From Podospora pseudoanserina (Eukaryota > Ascomycota > Sordariomycetes > Sordariales > Podosporaceae), in assembly GCF_035222485.1 (NCBI RefSeq), contig NC_085921.1, positions 2,046,001 to 2,110,000 of the forward strand: a DNA stretch of 64,000 nt, given 5' to 3'. Both the position numbers and the translations under genes were made by a program. Positions 23,220-33,876 of the stretch are shown one piece after another. The notes beneath the pieces were generated by a model that had not been told where the DNA came from, did not search any database, and worked only from the letters and a program-made list of their open reading frames with translations. Each line of letters starts with the position of its first letter. The stretch's first letter is position 1.

Positions 23220-23406
23220 ATTTGACTTGCCGCCTCTGACGTCACTGTAAGAATAAAACCTGAACCGAACATCATCCCATAATACAGCAGACAGTGAGAC
23301 AGTATCTAAACGTTTAGCTGGACTTTTGCATAGTATTTGTTTGGCATCTCATCGAGTGTTCTCCACAGCAGTATAATGTTTTTTTCAGGATATCACCAGA
23401 CCAAGA

Positions 23407-23429
23407 TAGGTAGGTAGGTAGGTAGGTAG
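23407..23429 (+). repeat. TAGG tetranucleotide microsatellite
   Basis: Five to six uninterrupted TAGG units. The same tetranucleotide recurs as shorter runs in many spacers of this window. Confidence 0.8.
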
Positions 23430-23521
23430 ATACGTAAGTCAAGTCTGCCCATTCGGCATCCGCCGATCCGGACAGTCCAATCGTAAGGTAGCTCATTGAA
23501 CGCACATTAATCGACACACTG

Positions 23522-23746
23522 TTATAATGAAGGGGGTCCTTCAGTTGTAATCATACCACTGTCGCTGGTAGGGGGAGTAGGATAGTTGCAAGTAATGCAC
23601 CAAACAGCGTTATCGTAGTAGAGGCTGTTGTTTGGAGTCCCCGCGTGTGGGCTCGCGGCGCTTCGTCGTCTATTGCAACGAGTTACTTTGGTTTGCTGGA
23701 TGAAGTGGCATCGAGAGTAGCAGTAGTAATGCTTGTAGGTACACAT
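23522..23746 (-). CDS. small Cys-rich hypothetical protein
   Basis: No family named. The ATG at 23746 opens 74 residues starting MCTYKHYYCYSRC, then TKVTRC and a final WCITC. The spacing of Cys and His (C-x6-C-x3-C, a single C, then C-x2-C) looks like a small metal-binding or disulfide module, as in other fungal orphan proteins beginning MC-x-Y. Upstream, a GTAAGT donor at about 23855 and a CAACAG acceptor just before the ATG suggest an intron in the 5' UTR or a longer N-terminus. A second MC-type Cys-rich protein lies at 35283-35801. The gene may be real, but the short length keeps confidence low. Confidence 0.35.
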   Translation of the reverse strand: MCTYKHYYCYSRCHFIQQTKVTRCNRRRSAASPHAGTPNNSLYYDNAVWCITCNYPTPPTSDSGMITTEGPPSL

Positions 23747-24766
23747 GGCTGTTGAATTGAGAAGCTGGGACAGCTCGAGATTGAGTGCAGAATGGTTCAA
23801 CTGGCCCGGACAGTGTAGAGGAAGGCAAGAACATAGCCGATATGCCCACTTACTGTGCCCGACCATCATTTCTGGTGTTACATTGGCATGAATTATGGTG
23901 AAGCCTTCCTACCTCTCTTTTCTGCAGTAGACGCGGCAGCCGTCCCTATGGCCCTATGGCGCACATTCGTCGACTGAGGTGGTTACCTAGCACCCTAAGT
24001 GTAACCCTGTGCTGTTCTTAAGGTAGAAAATGTAGAGCCAATGCCTTACATGAGCCGACATCCTGCAGATTGTGATATGCCACCCATATATATACCGGCC
24101 TATCATTCACAAAGAACATACCGAACATGCAAGTAAATTTGAAGTGAGTTGAGACACGGAGGCAAGGACCGCTTTCCTCCCCCCTCCCGCCATCCGAATC
24201 CTATGTGGTCGCCCAGCCAATTCTTGTTCCTGGCTCTTAATAATCTCCACCATGGATGCTAGCTGCAGGCCCAAGTCTCCAGAAAGTGATACATCTCACC
24301 GGTACTCTGGCTACGTCGCGAAATCCATACCCCTTGCGGACCTCAATTGTGGAGAGGAACGATGCTACCATCCATCTCAGAATCATCTTTGTGTACCAAG
24401 TAGGTACCTAGCCAAGATGCTTGAGAGCCTAGGAAATCTTGGTAAAGGGCCAGGCAAAGAACTCACAACAGAGATTGAATGCAGACTCTGTATTTGCCAT
24501 GGGATTATGTATATACAGTACAACATTATCAACTACCAACGACCAAATCCAGCACGCTCCTTTGGGGGAATAGTTTGAAACAACAAGACCAAAAGACAAC
24601 ACAACTCCATCCCAACAAAATTACCAATGACCAACCAACCAAGCCAGCAGCGAACCTAGAGACCTGAAAGCCGCTTCCGCTACATGCAATGACCAAACCC
24701 AACCCGTGTCATCCCATTCATGATGTCAAAAGCACATCCAAGAAACTTTTATGACTCACACACAAT
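23747..24766. other. intergenic with one doubtful small frame
   Basis: Mostly non-coding. A 108-residue Cys-containing frame (24252-24578, plus strand) starts at CACCATGG and has a TATATATA about 160 bases upstream. It has no recognisable features and is not called as a gene. Confidence 0.4.
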
Positions 24767-25976
24767 TTACAGCTGAGCCAAGAGTACAGCAGCGCCGAAG
24801 AGAGCGGCCATGCCAAGAGCAGCACCCTGAGCAGCAGCACCAGCCTCAACAGGAGTATCATCACCGTTGCCGCTGTCAGGGCCAGAGGTAGCAGTAGGCT
24901 CGGCAGGAGCACTGGTGGGAACAGTGATGCCAGAGGTGAAGGGGACACCGCCGGTGCTGCTGGCGCCAGAGAAAGCGGGAGCCTGGGTGGACTCAGCAGG
25001 GTTGGGCTCAGCGTCGGTGTTGGAGGGGTTGAGGACACTGTTGACATTATTAACACCCATCTTGGTCCGCCATGATCATCGGGGAGACTTACCCATCAAT
25101 AACATGAATAACCCCATTGGCGCAAAGCACATCAGCCTTCACAACCCTAGCACTGTTGACAAAAACGCTCCCATCCTCCACCCTAAGCGTAATATCACCC
25201 CCCTGGAAAGTAGTCGCCGTAGCCCCGTCCTCAATCTGGCTGGAATAAACAGTCTGCCCGACAATGACGTGATACCCCAGAATCCCCGTCAGCTGCTCAA
25301 CAGTCAGCTCGCTAACCAAGTTCCCAATCGCATCAAACGCCGCGTTGTTGGGGGCAAAAAGGGTAATGTCCCGCGCGTTGGTAAGCGTCTCGGCAACACC
25401 AGCCTGCGTCACGGCGCCGACAAGAGCAGTGAGGTTTTGCTCCAGGAGGGCGGCAGGCAAAGGGGCGGGAATGGTGAGGTAGTTGTCGATGATGTGGATG
25501 GTGCCGCCGGTGTAGTTGAAGTTGGCGGATTCAACAGTGCTGAGCTCGCCGTTTCCAGAAAGAAAGCTCACGCCGCCGTCAGCGGCCTGGACTTGGAGTC
25601 TCTGGCCGCCGGTGACGTTGCTGTACGCCGCGAGGTCGAGGATGGTGGGGAGGAATTGGGTGGGGGAGGAGGTGAGGTTGGAGGCGTAGAAGGTCCCGTT
25701 GAGGACGTGGTAGGCGAGGAAGGCGGTGAGGTAGTTGGGGTCGGAGAGGAGCTCGTTGGCCAGAGGGGTGGCGTTCAGACGGGCGAGGGCCTCGTTGGAG
25801 GGGGCGAGGAGGGTGACATCTTGGGCGTTGGCAAAGAGCTCGTAGATGACCTCTTCGGACTGGAGGAAGCTGGTGAGGGAGGAGAGAGTAGCCGCGTTCT
25901 CGGCGAGGACGTCGGCGAGGGTTTGGGCGTTGGCTGCCGAGGCGAGACCCAGGAGGGTGAGGGTCTTGAGCTGCAT
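24767..25976 (-). CDS. GPI-anchored protein with two fasciclin (FAS1) domains
   Basis: FAS1 proteins mediate adhesion and matrix interactions at the cell surface. Exon 1 (25093-25976) starts with a signal peptide (LLGLASAANA). It holds two FAS1 repeats, roughly residues 19-155 and 160-295, each with the family H-box: LLAPSNEAL with LAYHVLNGTFY, and LFAPNNAAF with LGYHVIVGQTVYSS. Each repeat ends with an IHIIDN/IHVIDG motif. A 55-nt intron (25038-25092, GTAAGT...CAACAG, phase 2) leads to exon 2, a Ser/Thr/Pro-rich linker ending in a hydrophobic tail (ALGMAALFGAAVLLAQL) after small residues, typical of a GPI signal. The total is 384 residues. The ATG at 25976 is preferred because the frame upstream is not signal-like. 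Confidence 0.9.
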
Positions 25977-28048
25977 ATTGAGTGTGTTTGGCTTGTTGTT
26001 TCTCAAAGCGAGAGCGAAAGTAAAGAGGAGAGGGGTCTCGTCAGGAGTGATGGCCCGGTGGCGCTTTTGAACGGTAGAGGCGGATGTAGATTGATAGATG
26101 TCTGTCTGACTGCCTGGCTGTCCAAAGTGTCTCGAACAATCACGGGGAGACCACGAGACTTTAAGCAAGGCCGGTTGACGGCGATGCATCCCTCGGTTTC
26201 GGCGCATATCCAAAGGCTCTTTCTCATCAGTGCCTGACCGATCTGAACATCCATCTCCAACCCTTGCTGCATCGACGAGCCGCATAGAACATGAGGCATT
26301 CCTGCAGGGGCTCCCAACCCGAATGCGAGTAGTCAGACTCCAACAAAACCTCCACACCTCTCAAGCCAAGCTTGGCATACCCGTCAATCCACCCCTGACA
26401 AAGAACAGCAGAGAGAAAACATACAGAGAATGTCGTCACTCTGCAGCGGTCCGTTGCTTGGCAGCTCTTGACCTGTAGGATGTGAGGTTAGTCGGCACGT
26501 TTTGTATCCATCCATTCAAAGGTTCCATCTTCGGTGGAAGACTCAACCCTCGAATTGAGCATCATGTACAATGTGCCTCCCTGCCGGAATCACGTCAGTC
26601 TCAATCCTCGACCGCACATGAGCGAGACGATGGGATATAACACCCTGAAAAACTCTGCTAACCCGCCGTGCTATGTAAATAGAACACGCGTCCCTGCGTT
26701 GCTCTACAAGTCCCTACTGCCCATCCACATCAGTAGCCAAAACCTTCTCTTCACAAACTAGTCCACCGACTCGGGATCCAGATCCCCCCGGCATCCCGGC
26801 CTCGGTCCCAAGCCGACCAAGCCGATCCAGAACCTGCTCTCATCGAATATTTCTTCCAATTTCGATTGCCATGTCTGAGGCCAAGCGAAAACAACACAAC
26901 AAACAAGTTGGTGTTGAAGGAAAAGGAACAACACAGCCCCGATTTCACCAGATGGCGACAAGGGTGCAAGTCCCATCTGCGATCGCCAAGCTTCGGATCC
27001 GGGGGCAGTCTTGATCGCTGGGCCGCGCGCCGATTCGCCCTGCTGCACGGGGCCCTAACCTCAGCCAAACGGGCGCTAACTTTTTACGCATGTTTAGTGG
27101 AGAGCTCACTGTGGGGTATCTAGGAAACATGAACTGACGACCGCCTGGGGAAACGACACAGCTCAGCTTCAGCAAATTCTCCGAGCATTCCTGTTGGGTG
27201 GATTGCTTTGTCAGTCTTGACAAAAGCTCTCAAAGCTCCTTCATAACGGCTGTGTCATTCACTGACCGAGATTTGCTGGCTCATGAAACTTGCCGTGTCT
27301 GGTTATGGATACCATTGAACCACAGCCAAGCCACCCAGGCCGCGTCGCCCAGTGAATCTTCTCGATGGTGGGGATAACAGTTCGATCGGTGCGTTAGCTG
27401 ACAATTGCTGTCAAACATGTCGTGATTGGGGATGGAGCTTGGCGGTGTTGTAAAATGGGGAAGACATCTGCTGAAGCCGTGAACACTGGCTACAGCCACC
27501 CTGCCGGTGACTGGGGTGCCGGGCATATTGCCGCCAATGAGAGATGATGAGTAGCCTGTGTGATATCTCCTGTAATTGATGTAGATGTATGAGGCTGTGG
27601 GTTTGTACGGTAGCTATGCGTTTGGGTAGTATCGTCGATGCTGGCTGCAGGAGTCAAAGGAAGTGACAGGAGGCGGGTCTGGGAGGTTGGTTGAGCAGAT
27701 TGCCTCGGTAGTAGGACAGATTCAAGCCGCTCAGGTGGCGGCGCAGTGAGAACCTTAATAGCCAAGTCAAAAGAGAAGGCACGACAGAAGGAAGGCACGG
27801 TAAGACGAAACCACGGCAGACGGAAGGCATGACAGATCAGTACTAGTTGAGGTCTCACCAGATGAGTATTCCATTCCCACTCAGCAAGGCTTGCAGTCGC
27901 CCAAACATATCCAATGTCTCTATCTCTAGCCTCCGATCCCAAGCTCGATATAAACAACCTTCGAAAAGCACGCCATACTCACAGAACACAGTACACCAAC
28001 CCACAAACGCTTTCAAACACCCAATGCCATGATAACACCATCAACTAA
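25977..28048. other. long intergenic spacer
   Basis: About 2 kb between the fasciclin gene (its promoter lies here) and the 3' end of the inositol phosphatase gene. Both strands carry frames of 60-155 codons, but none shows domain features, and none starts in a good ATG context with splice support. No gene is called. Confidence 0.45.
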
Positions 28049-31000
28049 TCACTCCTCCCTCCGCCTTAAAAACAGCCCGATAAGCGCCCGTTGCTTCTCC
28101 TCCAGCGCCTTCCGATCCTTGTCCTTCTCCAACACCGACCCCCGACAAACCAACCCCCCAAACACTTCCGCAAACTTCCTCTCCTTAGTCCTGCGCCTGT
28201 TGAGAGCCACAACCGCCTGAATTCCCGGCCCCGTCGACCTCCTGAAGCTGAGAGACTTTCGGCCCAATGCGACTAGGCCCGGGCGAGATGCGGCATCGCT
28301 ATTCTTGATGGCCTCGAGATCAGCCTTGGTCAGAGGTGCCAGCTCGGCAGCTATCCTTGCGAGTGTCGTCGTCAAGAATACAAAGCAGATATTGTGGTTG
28401 GGAGTGGTAGCTAGAATGTCGAGGATCGCAGTCTTGTCGTCTTCCGCCGAGGGGGCATCGACTGCTGTAGCCACTGACTGTGCCAAGGAAGGCAGAGCTG
28501 CTTGCTCGATGCGGTTCCACAATGGCGTCGTGATAACCCCGTCGACCAGGCCTTCGAGGAAGAATAGGAAGGCTTCACTGACTGCCTCCAGGCGTTGAAT
28601 AGACGGTACTTCGGGAAGGAACACGGAAAGAATTCGCTCGTCTCGATCGAGGGCATCGATGACACTGATGACTTGGGCAGTGCGCGTTTCTTTGTCGGTT
28701 CCCTGCCAGGTGGCTTCCTCAAAAGGCCAGCCCGGAGCGGTGGGAACTTCACAGTCGTCCAACATTTGGGCGTCGGCGATGGCTCGCTCGGTAAGTGTCT
28801 CCGTAGCTTCCGTAAGCTCGAACAACTCCTTTGGCGCAGCATGGTGCGCTGGTAAATCGTACGGAATCGCGCCAAATTTCCCATTCTTCTTGGCTAGAGC
28901 ATTGCAGAACTCCCTGATGCCACCGGTCCTAACCCGGATGAGTTCCTCAACAGAGCGTCCAATACATGATGGTGCCCAATCGGCATGAACTGGAATGAAG
29001 TGATCCCTGCCGTCCATAACACGCAGCACCAGAACCTCATCCAGGGTCGCCTCGCCTTCGTTGAGCATTTGAGCTTGACGGACGGTATCGATGACGGCCT
29101 CTAGATGTGCATTCACCGTCTCGCCAGGCTCCAGTGTAACCCTTTTCCCAAGATCAACTGGTTCTGAGCCATCGTCACTCTCTTCGGGGCGAATAAAGGA
29201 CGTTGTTAGCCATTCGAAATTCCCAGTAAGGTCTGGGCCCTCCGTTGAAGGCTTCTCGACGAAGGCGAAGGTAGCTGGTACACTACCGGTATTGGCCAAG
29301 GTAAGAGACGATGTCATCTTCTCTAAGAACCTTACTCGTCCGAAATCGATGGCCAGCTCGGGCCTGTCGGAGAAATTAGACTGGCTGCGCGGGCGAGAAC
29401 CCTGATAGTCAACGACAATCGTGACTACTGGCCGTCCCTCGTTCTCTGCTCGGTCAAGCTCGCGCGCAACCTCAGAATGGACCTTGGCTTTGAGATCCGG
29501 TACTACGGCGTCGCAATCTAGTGTGAAGATGGAGCTTATAGGCTTGTGGTCTGATGAAGTAATTCGCTGATGGGAGGTGTACAGGTCAAGACGCAATTGC
29601 TCACCAGTTTCGCCATTCTGTTCCTCGTCATTGTCATTCTCGTCGTAAGCATCGTATGGCGATACCGAAGAGCTGGGCTGGTCGTCACCGTCGTTATCGG
29701 GATCGTAAGAAAATAGAACCTGGTCATCATCCGCGGCATTCTCCATGCCCTGGGCCTTCATTTCTTCGTCCCTCTTCCTCGCTTCATCTTCCTCGCGTAT
29801 CTTCTTTTCAAAAGCTTCCCTGTCCTCCCGCGTACGATACAGGATGCGGTCGCACCAACTTGGAGGGCGTTGCTTTTCGCTAGAGTCGAAGAGGGCGACA
29901 GTGCCGACGTCATACTTATAGGATGGTAGGAACCTGATCGGACCCTCCCGCCAGCCTTCATGGAACACTTTGCGGTCCTTCATCAGCCGTCTAAGCTGGT
30001 CGTGGGGCAGTAAGGAGGTGATTGTTGTTTGAAGCGAAGCAGGGTCTTCGCTTGGATCTAATGGGAACTCGTCAGGATCGGGAAGGTCGAAAGAATCGTC
30101 GTCAGCATTGTTTTCGCCAGACTTCTTCGAGTCCTGTCCGATAGTTTCCTTCCCGGCTGTGTTGGTCTGGTCCTCATCTTTCGCATCCTCGCTACTGTCA
30201 GAAAAGTGCTGCACAACTACTCCTTCGCCTTCCAACGAGTCCTCGCGACGTAGGTTCTTCTTGGAAACATCATATTCTCCCTGGGTATGTAGCATCAACA
30301 GGCGGCGAATATCGTCACCGGGTAGATGGTCCAACCGAGAGTTGAGGTCTCCAAACCAAAATGCAAAATCCTCATCTCCAATCTTCCCCTTCTCTGCCTC
30401 GGTGATGCCACCAACAGCAATTGGTTCGAAGCGCGCATATTGAAGGACCTGTTGTACCTGCCAGATTCGTCGCTCGATGTAAGAGCTTTCAACCCCGCTG
30501 GCAAGATGACAGTTGACAAACAACAAGTTGGTGGCCTCGCCGAGAACAATGCGTGCGCACACTGCTCCTTTGTTGCCGAGGTATCCAAGCGCTCCAGTCG
30601 CAACACTAGTAGTGCTAACATTGCTAACAGTGGGAGCAACCTCGGGGGAAGCGTAGACCAAGAGTAGCATAGCCGCAAGCTGTTCCGTGGCGATGAGCTG
30701 GTACCCATCTGGTAAGGCAGCCCCCAAAGCAGCTTTCCACTTGTCCGCGGGGGTACTGTCTGGCGCATAGATCCATGTCATGTACTGAGAGGGCGCCGTA
30801 AGCTCGTTGATCTCCTGAAGTCCGAGGACATAGAGATCAATCTTTTCATGTCCGTCGCCATTCTTGGGGTTCTTGTTCGTCTCCGTTTGTGTAGCATCCA
30901 GCCCCTCTCCGTCCACAAACCACCTGGCAAGATCCTTATCCGTGCCTGGGCATGCGGCCACGTTCCATGTTCCGATCTTGATTCGTACCCGCCGGCGACG

Positions 31001-31126
31001 TGTGTATTCTGACCGACGAGCGTATACTGCTCTCGACAAGGAGTGCGGGTTGGTGGAAGTGAGGTCGACGGGTTCGGATGTCGTGGAATCAGCACGGGCA
31101 GCTGGCTCGGCATCCGAGGGCTCCAT
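28049..31126 (-). CDS. inositol polyphosphate 5-phosphatase, OCRL-like
   Basis: Removes the 5-phosphate from PI(4,5)P2 and related phosphoinositides, acting in membrane traffic. The single exon encodes 1025 residues, with the ATG at 31126. The catalytic domain (about residues 48-555) has all the family motifs: GTWNVAAC, VLGLQEI, GYLGNKGAVC, FWFGDLNSRLD, FLPSYKYDVG, RPPSWCDRILY and SSDHKPI. It is followed by an ASH-type beta domain (RVRFLEKMTSSLTLANTGS) and a RhoGAP-like C-terminal region, the OCRL/INPP5B order. Oddly, two long acidic, low-complexity insertions interrupt the catalytic domain, one before FLPSYKYD and one (EEDEARKRDEE... to NDNDEEQNGE) between WCDRILY and DHKP. A TATATATA lies about 200 bases upstream. 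No lesion is seen. Confidence 0.93.
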   Translation of the reverse strand: MEPSDAEPAARADSTTSEPVDLTSTNPHSLSRAVYARRSEYTRRRRVRIKIGTWNVAACPGTDKDLARWFVDGEGLDATQTETNKNPKNGDGHEKIDLYVLGLQEINELTAPSQYMTWIYAPDSTPADKWKAALGAALPDGYQLIATEQLAAMLLLVYASPEVAPTVSNVSTTSVATGALGYLGNKGAVCARIVLGEATNLLFVNCHLASGVESSYIERRIWQVQQVLQYARFEPIAVGGITEAEKGKIGDEDFAFWFGDLNSRLDHLPGDDIRRLLMLHTQGEYDVSKKNLRREDSLEGEGVVVQHFSDSSEDAKDEDQTNTAGKETIGQDSKKSGENNADDDSFDLPDPDEFPLDPSEDPASLQTTITSLLPHDQLRRLMKDRKVFHEGWREGPIRFLPSYKYDVGTVALFDSSEKQRPPSWCDRILYRTREDREAFEKKIREEDEARKRDEEMKAQGMENAADDDQVLFSYDPDNDGDDQPSSSVSPYDAYDENDNDEEQNGETGEQLRLDLYTSHQRITSSDHKPISSIFTLDCDAVVPDLKAKVHSEVARELDRAENEGRPVVTIVVDYQGSRPRSQSNFSDRPELAIDFGRVRFLEKMTSSLTLANTGSVPATFAFVEKPSTEGPDLTGNFEWLTTSFIRPEESDDGSEPVDLGKRVTLEPGETVNAHLEAVIDTVRQAQMLNEGEATLDEVLVLRVMDGRDHFIPVHADWAPSCIGRSVEELIRVRTGGIREFCNALAKKNGKFGAIPYDLPAHHAAPKELFELTEATETLTERAIADAQMLDDCEVPTAPGWPFEEATWQGTDKETRTAQVISVIDALDRDERILSVFLPEVPSIQRLEAVSEAFLFFLEGLVDGVITTPLWNRIEQAALPSLAQSVATAVDAPSAEDDKTAILDILATTPNHNICFVFLTTTLARIAAELAPLTKADLEAIKNSDAASRPGLVALGRKSLSFRRSTGPGIQAVVALNRRRTKERKFAEVFGGLVCRGSVLEKDKDRKALEEKQRALIGLFLRRREE

Positions 31127-31957
31127 CGAGAGGGCCAGGTGAGTGTCTCGAGGGGAAACCGTCTGTCAGTTCAGGCGTACAAAACCACGGAGGTACGTGG
31201 ATCAATCGACCTCTCTGTTGCTAAATCGCAGGTCGAGGTACAGGCGCAGTTTGGCTGGCTCACGCATGGAGATTACGTTTCGAGGGTCTTTAATGACATT
31301 CAAGGGTCGAATGCGGGGTGGTTATATATATGGGCGACACAGAAGCTCACGGGACAAGCTAGCCCAGCAACGAAACACAAATTTCTATGGGCGCATGGTA
31401 TGGGCTTCGGAGAAAATATGTCTCAAAGTTGTGTATAGGCGGGAAGTCGTCAAGGTACTCTAGGTAGGCAAGTAGATGAATAACATGGAACAAAAGACAA
31501 CACCGGGATCAAAGGCCAGCTCCAGGCAGTTCAGGGACAAGTTGCTGGTTGGTGGGGCAGTGACGCATTCAGGATGGTTGCATGGCCAAAAAACCCCAAC
31601 CCTGGAGAGACATTGCCGCGCCAAGAGCCCCACAGCGGGGATACAAGCTTCAGCTTCGGGCGACCAGCCACACTGCCAGATACAACGAGCCCATCATCAC
31701 CAACCTGACACACTGGTCCTTCTTGCGGCCAACACCCTGTCCGGCTTGATTGCTGGTCACGCCTACCATATTATACTATAAAGAGCATCTTCTCTTGCTC
31801 TTTCTCGTGTAACTCAGACAACCCCAGTGTTCGCGACTGTCCTTCGTCCGATCTTGACACCCGTCGTCCGATCCTGTACGTTCCCGAGGCCCGCGGTGGC
31901 ACCTGCATTACCCACCTTCGAATTTGTACCAGTTTTTGTGTTTGCAAGTCTTCCGAT
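31127..31957. other. divergent promoter region
   Basis: Spacer of 831 bases between the divergent 5-phosphatase and Dcp1 genes. It contains TATATATA near 31323-31330, usable on either strand, and otherwise no gene. Confidence 0.5.
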
Positions 31958-32692
31958 ATGAGCAAGGCTACACCCCGAAAGGCGCGTCACCGCCAGCACC
32001 CAAGCAACAGTGGTCCCCGACAGCAAGTCCATGCCTCCGACTACGAATCCGACACAGCATACTACATGGAGAATCGCAACATGGCTCCCCAAGCCCCGTC
32101 TAAGACACGGTCCGATATGGAGGTCAACCTGACAGTCCTCCGCCGATATGACCCTACAATCAAGTCGGTGCTCGCCATCGCTGCCAACGCTGTCATCTAC
32201 ACCATCGGACAGGCCTCTGCTGGGTGGGAGAAACACGGAGTCGAAGGAACACTGTTCGTTTGCGAGCAAGAACCCCGTGCCGATTCTAGTGGCCAACATC
32301 TGCCACAATACTGCATCTTCATCCTCAACCGCCGGGGCATGAACAACTTTGTCGTCGACCTCGCAAGGATTAGCAACTGTGAGGTCGTGGAGGAGCTCAT
32401 TGTCTTTCAGCTGGAGGATGGCTATACGATCGATAGCAACGAGACGGAAGAAGGCGCCCAAAAAGCTATTGGCATCTGGATGCACGAGGACGAGACTCGA
32501 CCACGGAGCGCGAACTTTACCACCATCATGGGCGCCTGGCAGGAGGCTCGCACTGCCGGCTCGGCTTATTTGCCCACCGACGATGAAGGCCAGGGCGCTC
32601 CGGTCGCGGTGGCCGAGACACCAGCGCCACAGAATGTTGGGTTTGTTCCTGGGCAACAGATCAATATCAACGACCTGTTTGGGAATAAGTGA
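31958..32692 (+). CDS. dcp1: mRNA-decapping protein Dcp1
   Basis: Dcp1 binds and activates the decapping enzyme Dcp2 in the cytoplasm (P-bodies), starting 5'-3' mRNA decay. The single exon encodes 244 residues, with the ATG at 31958. A basic, low-complexity N-terminus (about 50 residues) precedes an EVH1-like domain: NLTVLRRYDPTIK (57-69), IAANAVIYTI, W-x-K-x-GVEGTLFVCE (90-103), YCIFILNRRGMNNF (118-131) and EELIVFQ. The C-terminus has an acidic/Pro region and ends ININDLFGNK. Length and order match fungal Dcp1. The gene is divergent from the 5-phosphatase gene. No intron is needed. Confidence 0.92.
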   Translation: MSKATPRKARHRQHPSNSGPRQQVHASDYESDTAYYMENRNMAPQAPSKTRSDMEVNLTVLRRYDPTIKSVLAIAANAVIYTIGQASAGWEKHGVEGTLFVCEQEPRADSSGQHLPQYCIFILNRRGMNNFVVDLARISNCEVVEELIVFQLEDGYTIDSNETEEGAQKAIGIWMHEDETRPRSANFTTIMGAWQEARTAGSAYLPTDDEGQGAPVAVAETPAPQNVGFVPGQQININDLFGNK

Positions 32693-33022
32693 AGGGTATG
32701 GATAGGCATTCTGCCTAGGCTGGGTCTGGGGCATTAGAAGCGTGGGGGCTTTAGACGCTGCTACAGCGATCTGGCATGGATTATGGAAACACATGCATGG
32801 TTAGGCGTTCAGGTCATACGGTATACAGGACGGTAGCGACTATCAATACGGATATCATATTGGGCACGGTGCGGTTACCGTGTCATGTGGCCTTTTGACA
32901 CTGTGCTTTGCTTCACGGACTTGGCCTTCCACACTTCTTGGCCGTTCATGCTTTCTTTCCCCAAACATCTACAGCGCCACAAAAGCTATTCATTTCCAGC
33001 AAGACAATTCTTGATTCTTCAC
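32693..33022. other. intergenic
   Basis: 330 bases after Dcp1 and before the Swi5-type gene. It holds the Dcp1 3' UTR and the next promoter; nothing else is seen. Confidence 0.5.
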
Positions 33023-33819
33023 ATGATGCAGAATAAGTCTGATGATATACACGACGACGACTCCGACCTCCTCAAACCTTACGTCGAAACAGAGTTGGTC
33101 AATGCCGATTTATTTGGAGAGTGGCTTCAACAAGAACTCGGCGATGGGAAAGATCACCAGGGCATCATCTCAAAGGTAGCAGCGGCGCTCGGTGTATTTA
33201 AGAATACACTACAGTCGCTTTCTCTCGAGAGTACCCTGCCAAATCCCAGGTTATGGAACATGCAAGTCGATGCAGTCAATGGTAACGATTTGAAGGTCAT
33301 CGTTACTATACCAGGGTCGGAGGAGAAGATCGAAGTTGTTGCCAAGGATCAAGACGAACTGCAGTTTCTCAAAGGCGTAAGTAAAACTTTGCCTGTTCAT
33401 GCAACGCCGTCTAACACTCTACATTAGGACAAGTGTCTCGGATACATGTCCAAAGTGGTTAGTTCATCTGGCTCGAAGAAACGATGGCGAAGCTAGTGAT
33501 ATTGACAACTACAGTGGCATGGACTTGCTCAATCGCTCGATAGACTGACCATTTACGCACAAAAATGCAAGGAACTGAATGCCCAAGAAGCGGAATTGAT
33601 GTACAGTTTTCCAACGGCACGATGTTTTGAACCTTCAAGCTCATATCAAACAGGCACCCTGCAGAAGCTACAGTGCGGAAGCACATCAACCTGCTCAAGG
33701 AGTACAACGACATGAAAGACATTGGACAGCAAGTCATCGGCCTTATCGCAGAAAACAAGGGCGTTCAAATCGGGAAGCTCTACGAGCATGGGGACTACGG
33801 GGTCACGGCGGACGACTGA
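33023..33819 (+). CDS. swi5: Swi5/Sae3-type recombination protein with a long N-terminal extension
   Basis: Swi5 forms a complex with Sfr1/Mei5 that stimulates Rad51/Dmc1 strand exchange in DNA repair and meiosis. Four exons keep one frame: 33023-33376, 33428-33457, 33515-33605 and 33665-33819, giving about 209 residues. The C-terminal exon carries the Swi5 signature HINLLKEYNDMKDIGQ then GLIAENKGV and an acidic end. The first introns have good signals (GTAAGT...CATTAG; GTTAGT...CTACAG). The third uses a poor GTTTTC donor, so a small frameshift is an alternative. Exon 1 (118 residues, e.g. ELVNADLFGEWLQQELG) is not something I recognise in Swi5. It could be a lineage-specific extension or a separate gene. 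The gene is tail-to-tail with the RNase T1 gene (57 bases). Confidence 0.65.
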
Positions 33820-33876
33820 AGCAGCAACAATGGCCAATGTCTCTTGATTCCCCACCCCCAATCTTCGACTTCTATC

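Larger units (their letters stand above)
21231..23521. other. gene-poor intergenic region with repeats
   Basis: No gene could be supported over about 2.3 kb. It contains a telomere-like CCCTAACCCT near 21882-21891 and a few TAGG tetranucleotide runs. Between 22150 and 22900, short frames with normal-looking composition are cut by stops (possibly a decayed gene, not identified). A 13-base tandem repeat near 23134-23219 and a (TAGG)n run near 23407-23429 are listed separately. Confidence 0.45.

Noticed and set aside
24252-24578. 108-codon plus-strand frame with a good ATG context and upstream TATATATA
   Set aside because: No recognisable domain, irregular composition and no supporting splice or homology evidence; mentioned only within the spacer entry.
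24867-26237. Plus-strand 456-codon frame, Gly/Val/Glu-rich
   Set aside because: Antisense to the fasciclin gene, low complexity, and without domain features.
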